64,000 bases of DNA. Origin: DATFVA01 sp963745945 (lineage in GTDB: Bacteria; Bacteroidota; Ignavibacteria; Ignavibacteriales; Ignavibacteriaceae). The position numbers and the translations under genes are program-made. Numbering within the stretch: position 1 is the first letter of the stretch; every line of letters starts with the position of its first letter. Positions 25,913-35,836 of this stretch are shown one piece after another. Location: the NCBI GenBank assembly GCA_963745945.1, contig CAVUZG010000004.1:682001-746000 (forward strand), written 5' to 3'. Under the pieces are notes generated by a model. That model saw only the letters and a program-made list of their open reading frames with translations. It was not told where the DNA came from and searched no databases.

Positions 25913-25957
25913 GTTTCACCCATAACTGATTTTATCTTTATCAATCTGCTTATTAAT

Positions 25958-26278
25958 TTACATTGTTTCCTTTGAAGCAAGTATAGTTGTAATTGCAGAT
26001 CTTTCAAATTTCATTTTCACATTGTCCCCAACCTGCAGTAAAACAGTTTTTTCATCAAGACCGGCAATAGTTCCATGTAGTCCGCCGCTGGTTACTACTT
26101 TATCACCTTTCTGCAGGTTCGAAAGTAATTTTTCTCTTTCCTTAGCCTTTTTCTGCTGCGGTCTGATTATCATAAAATAAAAGATCAGAAAAATAGCACC
26201 AAACATAATTATGGTACTTATAAATCCACTACCTCCTCCGCCTTCAGCGGGTGGAGCCATTGCGAGTAAATAATACAA
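25958..26278 (-). CDS. yajC: Preprotein translocase auxiliary subunit YajC
   Basis: A 106-residue single-helix membrane protein of the SecDF-YajC complex. MIIRPQQKKAKE after the helix and LQKGDKVVTSGGLHGTI are conserved. TTG at 26278 is preferred over ATG 26260 because GGAGG lies 6 bases before it. It follows tgt, in the tgt-yajC order common in bacteria; secD and secF are not in the window. Confidence 0.96.
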   Translation of the reverse strand: MYYLLAMAPPAEGGGGSGFISTIIMFGAIFLIFYFMIIRPQQKKAKEREKLLSNLQKGDKVVTSGGLHGTIAGLDEKTVLLQVGDNVKMKFERSAITTILASKETM

Positions 26279-26279
26279 T

Positions 26280-27428
26280 TTAATCCTCCATTAACATTTT
26301 ATTCGTAGATATTTTTTTAACAATTTCGCTTTTCCATTCAGAGAAATTTCCTTCTTTTATTCTCTGCCTGGCTTCTTTAACCAAATTAAGATAGAAATGA
26401 AGATTGTGAATACTTGAAAGTTCAAGGGCCAAAATTTCTTTAGCAATAAAAAGATGCCTTAAATAAGCCCTGGAATAATTTTTACAAGTGTAACAATCAC
26501 ATACTTCATCAATAGTTCTGAAATCATCTTTGTATTGTGCATTGCGCATTGATAAGACACCATCAGAAGTAAACAGGTTAGCGTTCCTTGCGTTTCTTGT
26601 CGGCATAACACAATCAAACATATCAATTCCTCTTTCTATTGCTTCAAGTATGTTTTCAGGTCTTCCCACTCCCATCAAATATCTTGGTTTATTTTCCGGC
26701 ATAAAATCCGTTGTAAAATCAACCATCTCATACATAACACTTGTAGGTTCTCCAACTGCTAGTCCGCCGATAGCGTATCCATCAAAATCAATAGCAATTA
26801 AATCCCTGGCAGACCTTTCACGGAGATCTTTGTAAACACTTCCCTGAATTATCCCGAAAAGAAATTGGTTATGACCATATAATGATGATGTTTTGTCAAA
26901 TGCTTCTTTATTTAAGATAGCCCAGTTAGAAGTAAGTTCAGTTGATTTTTTTGCGTAATCATACTCACATGGATATGGAGTGCATTCATCAAGAACCATC
27001 ATAATATCTGATCCAATACTTCGCTGAATATTAATTATTTTTTCGGGGGTGAAGAGATGTTTTGAGCCATCAAGATGAGAACTGAATTCAACACCATCGG
27101 GTTTAAGTTTGCGTAATTCAGAAAGACTGAAAACCTGGTAACCGCCGCTATCAGTAAGAATCGGTTTGTCCCAATTCATAAACTTATGTAAACCCCCGGC
27201 TTTTTCAAGGATTTCCGTTCCGGGTCTTAAATAAAGATGATAAGTATTTGAAAGAACAATTTGAGCGTTTATATCATTTTTAAGATAGGACTGATTGACA
27301 GCTTTTACTGTACCCTGAGTCCCAACAGGCATAAATATCGGTGTTTCAACAATTCCGTGATCAGTCTCAAAAGAACCCGTCCTAGCCTTGCTATTTCTAT
27401 CTTTACCTGAGATATTAAATTTTAACAA
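26280..27428 (-). CDS. tgt: tRNA-guanine transglycosylase
   Basis: A 382-residue enzyme exchanging guanine-34 for preQ1 in queuosine tRNAs. The first catalytic aspartate is in TDSGGYQVFSL and the second in FDGYAIGGLAVGEP. The zinc site CDCYTCKNYSRAYLRHL follows near the C-terminus. It is full length. Its last codons contain the ribosome-binding site of yajC. Confidence 0.97.
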   Translation of the reverse strand: MLKFNISGKDRNSKARTGSFETDHGIVETPIFMPVGTQGTVKAVNQSYLKNDINAQIVLSNTYHLYLRPGTEILEKAGGLHKFMNWDKPILTDSGGYQVFSLSELRKLKPDGVEFSSHLDGSKHLFTPEKIINIQRSIGSDIMMVLDECTPYPCEYDYAKKSTELTSNWAILNKEAFDKTSSLYGHNQFLFGIIQGSVYKDLRERSARDLIAIDFDGYAIGGLAVGEPTSVMYEMVDFTTDFMPENKPRYLMGVGRPENILEAIERGIDMFDCVMPTRNARNANLFTSDGVLSMRNAQYKDDFRTIDEVCDCYTCKNYSRAYLRHLFIAKEILALELSSIHNLHFYLNLVKEARQRIKEGNFSEWKSEIVKKISTNKMLMED

Positions 27429-27498
27429 TATTATTTGGTATCGTTGCTTAAATTAATCATTAATACCATACAAATTTAAGGGAAATCTCAGTTATCTC

Positions 27499-28749
27499 CT
27501 AAAGGGGATTTGCCTGAATAGCATCCTCAGCAGGAATAATAGTGAGTTTTAATAGGTCGATTTTAATATTAGTTGCACGGGCAATTAAAAAATTAAAATT
27601 CTCAATCGTTACATTTTCACCCTGTAGAGGAATTCTTCCAAGCTTGCTGGTAATGAAACCGGCAATGGTTTCATAATCTCCGGTGGGAATATTCAAATTA
27701 TATTTTTCATTTATATAATCAATTTCAACCTTACCGCTGATGAGATAAGTATCCGAAGCAATTTTTCTGCATATATCTTCTTCGATATCATATTCATCTT
27801 TAATTTCACCAAATAATTCCTCAATTATATCCTCCATAGTCACAAGTCCTGCGGTTCCACCAAATTCATCAACAACAATTGCAATAGAAACCTGTTTGTT
27901 CAGAAACTCATTAAGCATTTCAAAGCTGCGTTTTGTTTCAGGGACGAAAATGATTTCCCTGATAATATTTTGAAGATTCTTTGGTGATTTAAATATATCA
28001 TATGCGAATATAACTCCACGAATATTATCAAGGTTCTCTTCGTAAACAGGAATTTTTGAATAACCCGATTCTATAAATATTGTTATTGCCTCATCAATTG
28101 TTGAATCGATGTCGACACCGACTATCTCAGTTCTCGGACGCATAGCTTCATAAACCCTCTGTTCACCAAGTGCCAGAACACGGGTTATTATGTCACTCTC
28201 TTTTTTATTTACTACTCCTGCCTCGTGGCTTTCTTTTACAAGAAACTCTATGTCTTCCTTGCTGAAAAGATAGTTAATATTTTCAGCTTTCATATTTGAA
28301 GATTGTGTCAGGAACAAAGAAAGGGACGATATCATTCTAACTAGAGGATATAAAACATAAAAAACTATACGTATGGGAATTGATGTAAACAGAACTACTC
28401 TTTCACCCAATTCTCTGGCTAAAAATTTCGGAATAAGCTCGCCGAATAATAAAAGAATCAGTGTGGAAATAATCAGAATACTGAATTCATTCAGGTTGAA
28501 TGCAGCTGAAAGAATTAAAGCACTTAAAGATGCAAAAGCTATATTGACTACGTTGTTAGCAATTAAAATAGTAGAAAAGAAATACTGGGGATTTTTAACA
28601 AATGAATATGCGCTTTTAGCAGCTATATTTTTTTTCCTTGCACGAACTTCAATTTTCAGTTTATTTGAAACGACAAAAGCAAGTTCGGAACCTGAAAAAA
28701 AAGCACTTATAAGTACAAGTATTATTAATATTATCAGCTGATTAGTCAT
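27499..28749 (-). CDS. CNNM/CBS-domain membrane protein (HlyC/CorC family)
   Basis: 416 residues: an N-terminal DUF21/CNNM membrane domain with about four helices (FFSGSELAFVVSN), a CBS pair (MRPRTEIVGVD..., then VDEFGGTAGLVTMEDIIEE) and a C-terminal CorC/HlyC transporter-associated domain (ETIAGFITSKLGRIP). Family members are linked to magnesium and other divalent cation export. The older name haemolysin is not evidence of toxicity. Confidence 0.92.
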   Translation of the reverse strand: MTNQLIILIILVLISAFFSGSELAFVVSNKLKIEVRARKKNIAAKSAYSFVKNPQYFFSTILIANNVVNIAFASLSALILSAAFNLNEFSILIISTLILLLFGELIPKFLARELGERVVLFTSIPIRIVFYVLYPLVRMISSLSLFLTQSSNMKAENINYLFSKEDIEFLVKESHEAGVVNKKESDIITRVLALGEQRVYEAMRPRTEIVGVDIDSTIDEAITIFIESGYSKIPVYEENLDNIRGVIFAYDIFKSPKNLQNIIREIIFVPETKRSFEMLNEFLNKQVSIAIVVDEFGGTAGLVTMEDIIEELFGEIKDEYDIEEDICRKIASDTYLISGKVEIDYINEKYNLNIPTGDYETIAGFITSKLGRIPLQGENVTIENFNFLIARATNIKIDLLKLTIIPAEDAIQANPL

Positions 28750-28867
28750 CAGTATCCTTTATCCGAATAAGTCTCATTTATTGCAAACATAAAATTAATA
28801 ATTTCATTTCGAATCATTTTTAATCCTAACAATTATCCGGTAACACTTTCGTTACTATTTAATTATT

Positions 28868-29746
28868 TCAATATTTATTATAAATAATAAACATGGTAGT
28901 CAGAAGATATAAAATTACTGTAATTATCATAACTATATCAGTAAGAAGAATACGTGTTGTGTTTTCTCCCTGTCTGTTCATATAAACAAGGAACATATAT
29001 CTGAAAATTCCGAAAACCACAAAAGGAGTGGTATAAATCAGATTTTCAGTTTTAAAAACGGAAATGGTTCTTTCTGATACTGTGTAAAGTGCATAACAAA
29101 TAATTACTCCGGCAGCTGCAATAGTAGCCATCTGGTCGGCAAAACTTAACGAATAATAAGCAAGAACTTTCCGGGTTGTCGCGGTTGAATCTTCAGGTAA
29201 CATAGCTATTTCAGAATGTCTCTTCATTACAGCAAGGAATAGTGAAATAAACATTGTTGTAAGAATAAGCCAGCTGGATACTGCAACTCCAATTATAACC
29301 GCCCCGGCAAGAACTCTGATTAAAAATCCGGCGGCAATACTGAAAACATCAAGCAAGACTATGTGTTTTAATTTGAACGAATACAGTACGTTTATAATAA
29401 AAAATAATATAAGTAAAAAAATAAAAGGACTATTTAACCCGATACATAACAGCACAATCACTAAGGTAAAAACAGCAGCAATAATAATTCCCTGCGACGG
29501 ACTGATTTTTCTGGATGCGATCGGACGCTGCTTTTTTACTGGATGTGCACGGTCAGCATCCGCATCAACTATATCATTTATGATATAGACTACACTTGAA
29601 GTCAAACAGAATATAAAAAATCCTAGGAGAGTTGTAAAAAGTAATTCTTTGTGGAAAAGATTTAAAGAAAATATCAGCGGAACAAAAACAAAAAAGTTTT
29701 TAATCCACTGGGGTATTCTGATTAGCTTTATAATTTGAGTGAACAT
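28868..29746 (-). CDS. UbiA-family transferase, decaprenyl-phosphate phosphoribosyltransferase-like
   Basis: A 292-residue membrane prenyltransferase with about eight helices. The first Asp-rich motif reads NDIVDADADRAHP, followed by KKQRPIASRKIS. This HPxKxxRPIAS form is typical of DPPR synthase (mycobacterial UbiA, Rv3806c), which joins polyprenyl phosphate to PRPP on the route to arabinofuranose donors. Other UbiA enzymes remain possible. No DprE1/DprE2 partner is adjacent. It ends 3 bases from the mutase start region on the same strand. Confidence 0.8.
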   Translation of the reverse strand: MFTQIIKLIRIPQWIKNFFVFVPLIFSLNLFHKELLFTTLLGFFIFCLTSSVVYIINDIVDADADRAHPVKKQRPIASRKISPSQGIIIAAVFTLVIVLLCIGLNSPFIFLLILFFIINVLYSFKLKHIVLLDVFSIAAGFLIRVLAGAVIIGVAVSSWLILTTMFISLFLAVMKRHSEIAMLPEDSTATTRKVLAYYSLSFADQMATIAAAGVIICYALYTVSERTISVFKTENLIYTTPFVVFGIFRYMFLVYMNRQGENTTRILLTDIVMIITVILYLLTTMFIIYNKY

Positions 29747-29749
29747 TAA

Positions 29750-31405
29750 TTAAAAAACAGCAGTTTCCTCATAAATACCGAAAACTTGCTTGAGTTCGTT
29801 TACCATTTCACCAAGAGTTACGTAATTGCGGGCTGCTTTTAAAAATATTGGCATAAGATTATTTCCGTTCATCCCTGCATCTCTGATTTCTTTTAAACTT
29901 TCATCAACAGCTGACTGGCTCCTGTGAAGTTTCAGCTCAGTCAAACGTTTTTTCTGCATTTTCTCAACTTCAGGTGAAACATAAAGAATCGGGATATCAA
30001 CTTTTTCATCCTTCTCTATAAATTCATTAACACCAACTATAAACTTTTCTTTCTTTTCTATCTCTCTCTGGTATCTGTAGGCAGCATCTGCGATTTCTTT
30101 CTGGAAGTATCCTGTTTCGATTGCAGCTATAACACCTCCGAGAGAATCAATCTGATTAAAAATTTCATTTGCTTCCTTTTCCATTTTATCGGTCAGTGCT
30201 TCAACGTAATAACTTCCGCCGAGGGGATCAACCGTATTGATTACGCCGGTCTCGTATGCAATCAATTGCTGAGTTCTCAAAGCTATTTTCACAGCTTTTT
30301 CACTCGGCAGCGCAAGTGTTTCATCCATTGAATTTGTATGAAGTGACTGCGTTCCTCCAAGAACACCAGCCAAAGCCTGGAAAGCAGTTCGTACAATATT
30401 ATTTTCGGGCTGCTGTGCTGTTAATGTACAACCTGCTGTTTGAGTGTGGAATCTTAACCACCAGGAACGCGGGTTTTTCGCTCCGTATTTTTCTTTCATT
30501 CTTTTAGCGTAAATTTTCCTCGCCGCACGGAATTTGGCAATTTCCTCAAAGAAATCAAGGTGTGAATTAAAGAAGAAAGAAATTCTTGGAGCAAATTCAT
30601 CCACATCCATCCCTCTTTCAATACAAGCTTCTATATAAGCAAATCCGTCAGCTAGAGTATATGCAAGTTCCTGCACAGATGTTGAACCGGCTTCGCGAAT
30701 ATGATATCCACTTACAGAAACCGGGTTCCATTGGGGAACTTCCTTTGCACAATATTCAATCATATCAACAATTATACGCATAGAAGGACCGGGAGGATAA
30801 ATGTATTCCTTTTGTGCGATGTATTCTTTTAAAATATCATTCTGTAATGTGCCGCGTAGACTTTTAAAATCAACTCCCTGTTTAGCTGCAATAGCCAGAT
30901 AAAAAGCAAAAATCATTGCTGCAGGCGAATTGATTGTCATTGAGGTCGAAACTTTGTCGAGAGGAATTTTATCAAAAAGAATTTCCATATCCTCCAGCGA
31001 AGAAATTGCAACTCCACAAATTCCTACTTCCCCTTCACTCAAAGGAGCATCGGAATCCCAGCCCATAAGAGTTGGAAGATCAAATGCTACTGATAAACCT
31101 GTCTGTCCTTTATTCAATAAGTAGTGAAATCTTTCATTAGTATCTTCCGGCGATCCGAATCCTGCAAACTGGCGCATGGTCCAGATTCTTCCCCTGTATC
31201 CATTCGTATGAACTCCTCTTGTATAAGGATATTCACCAGGGAATCCGATTTCACTCAGGTAATTAATATTTTCAATGTCATCAGGGCCATATAAAACATC
31301 AACGTCTCTGTCACTCACCGTGGTGAATTTCATTCCCGAATTTTTTGAAGCTGCCGCCTTTTCATTGTATATATCTTTTCTTTTCTTATAATCTTTATCC
31401 AACAT
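29750..31405 (-). CDS. Acyl-CoA (methylmalonyl-CoA-type) mutase large subunit
   Basis: A 551-residue substrate-binding TIM-barrel subunit of a B12-dependent acyl-CoA mutase. GYRGRIWTMRQFAGFG, GTLQNDILKEYIAQ, RFHTQTAGCTL (active-site His) and THTNSMDE-like TQSLHTNSMDE are family motifs. The C-terminal cobalamin-binding domain is absent, so a separate small subunit is needed; none is in the window. ATG at 31405 is preferred since AAAGGA lies 6 bases before it; ATG 31423 has none. Whether the substrate is methylmalonyl-, isobutyryl- or another acyl-CoA is not settled. Confidence 0.9.
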   Translation of the reverse strand: MLDKDYKKRKDIYNEKAAASKNSGMKFTTVSDRDVDVLYGPDDIENINYLSEIGFPGEYPYTRGVHTNGYRGRIWTMRQFAGFGSPEDTNERFHYLLNKGQTGLSVAFDLPTLMGWDSDAPLSEGEVGICGVAISSLEDMEILFDKIPLDKVSTSMTINSPAAMIFAFYLAIAAKQGVDFKSLRGTLQNDILKEYIAQKEYIYPPGPSMRIIVDMIEYCAKEVPQWNPVSVSGYHIREAGSTSVQELAYTLADGFAYIEACIERGMDVDEFAPRISFFFNSHLDFFEEIAKFRAARKIYAKRMKEKYGAKNPRSWWLRFHTQTAGCTLTAQQPENNIVRTAFQALAGVLGGTQSLHTNSMDETLALPSEKAVKIALRTQQLIAYETGVINTVDPLGGSYYVEALTDKMEKEANEIFNQIDSLGGVIAAIETGYFQKEIADAAYRYQREIEKKEKFIVGVNEFIEKDEKVDIPILYVSPEVEKMQKKRLTELKLHRSQSAVDESLKEIRDAGMNGNNLMPIFLKAARNYVTLGEMVNELKQVFGIYEETAVF

Positions 31406-31471
31406 ATAATTCCTTTTATACATTATTTAATTACAAAGATAATAACATCTAAGTCTTTATAGAAGTATAAT

Positions 31472-33313
31472 TTATGTTCTTCCGAATCTTCTGTCAAATT
31501 CATCAAGAGATATTTTTACAACAATAGGTCTGCCGTGAGGACAAACATAAGGCATTGATGTTGCAAATAACTGGTCTATCAGCAATCTCAATTCTTTTTC
31601 CGAAAGCCTGTCGCCAGCCTTTATTGCAGCTTTACAGGAATATGATTTGGCAATATTTTCGCGGGTCTCAAGTTTCTTTTCGCGTTCATTTTTAACATAC
31701 TCATCCACAAGTTCCATTAAAACAATTTCTTCAGAACCTTTCTTCACGTCTTCGGGAACTCCCTCAATTACAATTGTATTTTTACTGAAAAATTTGATTC
31801 CAAATCCGAGTTTTATCAGTAAAGGTGAGATTTCTTTTAGAACTAATAAAGTTCCCGGATCCAATTCAATCGTCTTGGGAAAAAGTAATTGCTGGGAGAA
31901 AGGCAGGTTTGCATCCATTCTTTTTAAAGCTTTTTCGTATAGAATTCTTTCGTGTGCAACATGCTGATCAATTACCATCAGTCCTGTTTTTATCTGTGAC
32001 AGAATGTATTTATTATGAAGCTGGATTATAAAAACCGGGTTTTCTGATTCGCTAACTTCCTTTTGTGTAGAGTAATGATAAAGTTCTTTTGGTTCTGTTT
32101 CAAAAGGATGTGAAGTATTCAATATATCAGGTTTAATTTTGTTATCAGGAATTGCTTTGAAGATCAGATCAATTTCTTTATCACTGAAATTTGTTTTTGC
32201 AAATGATTTCTTTTCACTTAAATCGGGTCTGTCTGAGAAATCATTACTTTCAACCTTTTTGAAATTATTCACTCTGAGTTTTTCCGTCTCTTCCGTGGTA
32301 TGAGAAAATATCATTTCGGGAACAAGATCGTGGGTGCCTAGAGCCTTTTTAACAACTGCAAGTATAAAATTGTACACATCCTTTTCATCATCAAATCGTA
32401 CTTCAAGTTTGGAGGGATGCACATTAACATCAATCTTTTTTGGATCAAGCTCGATGTAAATGATAAAGAAAGGATAATCTCCTTTCTCAAGAAAATTTTC
32501 ATATGCAGTAAACACAGCATGATTTATCTGTTTGCTGATAACATACCGCGAATTGAGAAAAAGATACTGATCACCTTTGCTCTTTTTCAGCATCGTCGGT
32601 TTTCCGATGAAGCCGTGAACATTCAGGAAATCAGTCCGTTCTTCAACAGGAAGCAAAGCATCAATCATATTATCCGCAAAAACCTGTTTTATCCTGTTTG
32701 AAATATCTCCGGCAGAATAGTTGTAGATCAAATCATCTTCATTATAAAATTTGAAATTTAAATCGGGATGACTGAGAGAAATTTTATTAAAAGTATCAAC
32801 AATGTGTTTTAATTCAGTTGAGTCAGACTTTAAAAAATTCCTTCTTGCGGGAGTGTTAAAAAACAAATTCTTAACCGAAACACAGGTTCCCTTGGAAAAA
32901 GATCCTTTCTCTTTAATGATATTAGTTGAATCTTCTAATCGAATGAGTGTTCCAATTTCCTCATCTCCTGTTTCAGTTTTTATTTCAATCTGAGCAACAG
33001 CTGAAATAGAACTTAATGCCTCCCCCCGAAATCCAAGTGTTGCAATTGATTCAAGATCATCATAAGAAAATATTTTACTTGTTGCATGTTTCTTAATACA
33101 AAGCAAAGCATCATCTTCACTCATTCCAATCCCGTTATCACAAACTTGTATAAGAGATTTGCCGGAATGTTTTATCATTAATTCAATTGTATCGGCGCCG
33201 GCATCAATAGAATTTTCGATCAGCTCTTTCACAACTGATTCGGGTCTCTGAACCACTTCACCGGCTGCAATTTTATTCGCAATATTTTCTGATAGAATCT
33301 TAATCTTTGTCAT
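31472..33313 (-). CDS. mutL: DNA mismatch repair protein MutL
   Basis: A 613-residue GHKL ATPase that links MutS recognition to strand removal. ANKIAAGEVVQRPESVVKELIENSIDAGA (N-box region), CDNGIGMSEDD and TLGFRGEALSSI are intact, and the C-terminal dimerisation domain has the QHVAHERILYEK and CPHGRP signatures. The start at 33313 gives MTKIKILSENIA, the usual N-terminus; ATG 33325 would add four residues. It overlaps folA by about 14 bases. Confidence 0.96.
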   Translation of the reverse strand: MTKIKILSENIANKIAAGEVVQRPESVVKELIENSIDAGADTIELMIKHSGKSLIQVCDNGIGMSEDDALLCIKKHATSKIFSYDDLESIATLGFRGEALSSISAVAQIEIKTETGDEEIGTLIRLEDSTNIIKEKGSFSKGTCVSVKNLFFNTPARRNFLKSDSTELKHIVDTFNKISLSHPDLNFKFYNEDDLIYNYSAGDISNRIKQVFADNMIDALLPVEERTDFLNVHGFIGKPTMLKKSKGDQYLFLNSRYVISKQINHAVFTAYENFLEKGDYPFFIIYIELDPKKIDVNVHPSKLEVRFDDEKDVYNFILAVVKKALGTHDLVPEMIFSHTTEETEKLRVNNFKKVESNDFSDRPDLSEKKSFAKTNFSDKEIDLIFKAIPDNKIKPDILNTSHPFETEPKELYHYSTQKEVSESENPVFIIQLHNKYILSQIKTGLMVIDQHVAHERILYEKALKRMDANLPFSQQLLFPKTIELDPGTLLVLKEISPLLIKLGFGIKFFSKNTIVIEGVPEDVKKGSEEIVLMELVDEYVKNEREKKLETRENIAKSYSCKAAIKAGDRLSEKELRLLIDQLFATSMPYVCPHGRPIVVKISLDEFDRRFGRT

Positions 33314-33791
33314 TTTTTCTAACATAAGTTATTATATCAAACTGATCTCTTTCTTCTTTTGAAATCTCTTTCCAGATATTTTTATCTATCTCCGGAAAAA
33401 GTACATCTCCTTCTGCATCAAAGTGCATTATAGAAATTATCATCTCATCTGCAAATGACATTGCCTGTTTGTAAACCTGGCCGCCACCAATTATAAAAAT
33501 CTTTTCCGGATTTAGTTCACTTACTGAAGTAATAGCTTCTTGCAGAGTATGATAAATTTTAACTTCATCAAATGAAAGTTTGAAATCAGGATTTGCTGAA
33601 ACGACAACATTCAAACGTCCCTTAAGTGGGGTTTTCAGGGTTTCAAAAGTTTTTCTACCCATTATTATCGGGAATCCGAAAGTTGTGTTTTTAAAATGCT
33701 GAAATTCTTCTTTAACGTGCCAGGGCATTTCTCCACTGGAGCTTCCAATTACACCGTTCCGGGCAACTGCCGAGATAATAATTATCTTCAA
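33300..33791 (-). CDS. folA: Dihydrofolate reductase
   Basis: A 163-residue DHFR reducing dihydrofolate with NADPH. It shows IIISAVARNGVIGSSSGEMPWHVKEEFQHF (folate site, catalytic acid), IIMGRKTFET and IFIIGGGQVY (NADPH site). It overlaps thyA by 4 bases and mutL downstream. The thyA-folA pair is the standard thymidylate cycle arrangement. Confidence 0.97.
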   Translation of the reverse strand: MKIIIISAVARNGVIGSSSGEMPWHVKEEFQHFKNTTFGFPIIMGRKTFETLKTPLKGRLNVVVSANPDFKLSFDEVKIYHTLQEAITSVSELNPEKIFIIGGGQVYKQAMSFADEMIISIMHFDAEGDVLFPEIDKNIWKEISKEERDQFDIITYVRKNDKD

Positions 33792-34627
33792 ATAGCTACC
33801 TCAAATTTTATCGGATCCTGATATTTATATCCATCTAATTCAAAATCATCAAAAGTCAGTTCATCAATTGGTTTATCCGTTATAATCAATTTGGGAAGAG
33901 GCAGAGGTTTTCTTTTCAATTGTTCCTTTAATCCTTCAAGATGATCGTACTTTTCCATCTCGGATCCTTTATCAGCAACATAAATATGGGCATCAATGAT
34001 TGTATGCGCAAAATAACCTAAAGAAAGTCCGGTCTCCTGTGCAATTATTTGAGTCAAAATAGAATAAGCCGCAAGATTGAAAGGAATTCCCAGAGCTATA
34101 TCACCTGACCTTTGAGTAAGATGGCAATTCAATTTTCCATCAGAAACATTAAAAGCAAAAGAGTAATGACAAGGTGGAAGCTTGCTTGTTGTTGCATTTC
34201 CCGGTTCCCAGGCAGTAACAACAAGTCGCCTGCTGTAAGGATTCTTTTTAAGCTGTTCTATCACATATTTGATTTGATCAACTTCACGTACTTCCCATTT
34301 TCCTTCTTTATTTTTCTGCGCACTGGGAAATTTTCGCCAGTAGTAACCGTAGGCAGTCTCAAGATTTCCTTCATCATCCGCCCATGCATCCCAAATTTTA
34401 GTGTGCTTCCTAAGATTCCTTATATGATTTTCACCGGATAAGTACCACAATACTTCATGAAGCAATGATTTCCAATGCATTTTTTTTGTGGTTAATAAAG
34501 GGAATCCTTCTGCCAGATCTACACGATAAAAGGCAGCGAAATACGATATTGTATCAACACCCGTTCTTGTTGGTTTTCTGACTCCATTTTCCATGACAAG
34601 TTTTATCAAATCAAGATATTGCTGCAT
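33788..34627 (-). CDS. thyA: Thymidylate synthase ThyA
   Basis: A 279-residue enzyme converting dUMP to dTMP with methylenetetrahydrofolate. Catalytic Cys153 lies in KLPPCHYSF, with RRLVVTAWEP and QRSGDIALGIPFN nearby. It is full length and first of the thyA-folA-mutL operon. The dihydrofolate produced is recycled by the next gene. Confidence 0.98.
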   Translation of the reverse strand: MQQYLDLIKLVMENGVRKPTRTGVDTISYFAAFYRVDLAEGFPLLTTKKMHWKSLLHEVLWYLSGENHIRNLRKHTKIWDAWADDEGNLETAYGYYWRKFPSAQKNKEGKWEVREVDQIKYVIEQLKKNPYSRRLVVTAWEPGNATTSKLPPCHYSFAFNVSDGKLNCHLTQRSGDIALGIPFNLAAYSILTQIIAQETGLSLGYFAHTIIDAHIYVADKGSEMEKYDHLEGLKEQLKRKPLPLPKLIITDKPIDELTFDDFELDGYKYQDPIKFEVAI

Positions 34628-34705
34628 AATTACTCTTTGCTTCCGATCATTTAATAATTGTTAATTGTTGAAATTTAATAAAAAATGTTAAAGCGATAAA
34701 ACCCA

Positions 34706-35836
34706 TTAAACCAGAGATGCAATCTTCTTACAGGCGAACTCTATTCCTTTTTCAATATTACTTATTGATTCTTCCTGTGATTCAAAAAAGGAAACAAGTT
34801 CAATAACCTCCACATCATTTTTCAATTTCTGTTTTACTTCATCATCTACTTTACCACAGCATAAAATGACATGCTTTTTCAAATCGGTGGCAAGATTTAA
34901 AATTATCCCTGCTCCCTTCCCATTGAAGGATTGTTCGTCAAAATTCCCTTCCCCGGTAACAACAATATCTGAAGAGCCAATAAATTCATTCAGTTTAAGA
35001 TGGACTCTTATAAAATCTTCGGCTGTAATATCTGATGCATTAAAAAAGAGATGAAGACCGGCGGTTAATCCACCACCTGCGCCTGATAACACTTCAGAAG
35101 AATCGACTAACTTATTATTTTTCAATGAATTAAGGATTTTATTAAATCCAAGTTCAAGAACTTTTAGTTCACCTTTATCTGCCCCTTTTTGCGAGCCATA
35201 GATTTTAGTTGCACCCATTGCTCCCATTAAAGGATTATTCACATCACTTATTGTGGTAATATTAAATAATAAATCAGGCTTACTCCACTTCACATTTTTC
35301 ACCCTGTGAAAATATTCTGGAATGACCGGATTTCTCTTTCCATATATATCTTCTAATTCTAACTCAAATCGGGAGCAAGCTCCTAATCCAAGATCATTTG
35401 TGCCTGTTCCTCCAACTCCAATATAGACCTCTTTTATATTCAGCCTATTATCCTTCACATCTTTGTTGATTTGTAGCAGCAGATCTCCCAATCCTTTAGA
35501 AGAAAGACTTAGGGGATGTCTTTGATCTTCCGGTATAACTCTTAAACCGAGGACTCTTGCAGATTCAATATATAAACTTTGTGTTATTTTATCATAACCA
35601 ACTTCACAATCAAAAAAGGATTCATCATATGGAGTGGTTATTCTGTATTTGACAAGGTCAAGATTAAAAGCAGATTTACATACGTTCAGAAATCCGTCTC
35701 CCCCATCGGAAATTGGGATTGTTTCAATTTTAAGTGAGGTAACATTGCTAAGATACTTTTTAAAAAGTTCTGCAATTATATCGGAGTCTGCGACTTCTTT
35801 AAAACTATTGGGAGCTATTAAGATCTTTTTAATCAT
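34706..35836 (-). CDS. Glycerate kinase (GarK/GlxK type)
   Basis: A 376-residue type I glycerate kinase: IAPNSFKEVADS at the N-terminus, PISDGGDGFLN, GVGGTGTNDLGLG and VTGEGNFDEQSFNGKG near the C-terminus. It phosphorylates D-glycerate using ATP. The start overlaps the glycosyltransferase gene by 8 bases, though a functional link is not apparent. It is about the usual length. Confidence 0.92.
   Translation of the reverse strand: MIKKILIAPNSFKEVADSDIIAELFKKYLSNVTSLKIETIPISDGGDGFLNVCKSAFNLDLVKYRITTPYDESFFDCEVGYDKITQSLYIESARVLGLRVIPEDQRHPLSLSSKGLGDLLLQINKDVKDNRLNIKEVYIGVGGTGTNDLGLGACSRFELELEDIYGKRNPVIPEYFHRVKNVKWSKPDLLFNITTISDVNNPLMGAMGATKIYGSQKGADKGELKVLELGFNKILNSLKNNKLVDSSEVLSGAGGGLTAGLHLFFNASDITAEDFIRVHLKLNEFIGSSDIVVTGEGNFDEQSFNGKGAGIILNLATDLKKHVILCCGKVDDEVKQKLKNDVEVIELVSFFESQEESISNIEKGIEFACKKIASLV

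Noticed and set aside
25254..25925. A 223-codon rightward frame
   Set aside because: It is fully antisense to ribBA, which has intact motifs; the antisense peptide resembles no known protein.
25913..25957. Possible FMN riboswitch upstream of ribBA
   Set aside because: The gap is only 45 bases, too short for the FMN aptamer, and no aptamer core is visible.
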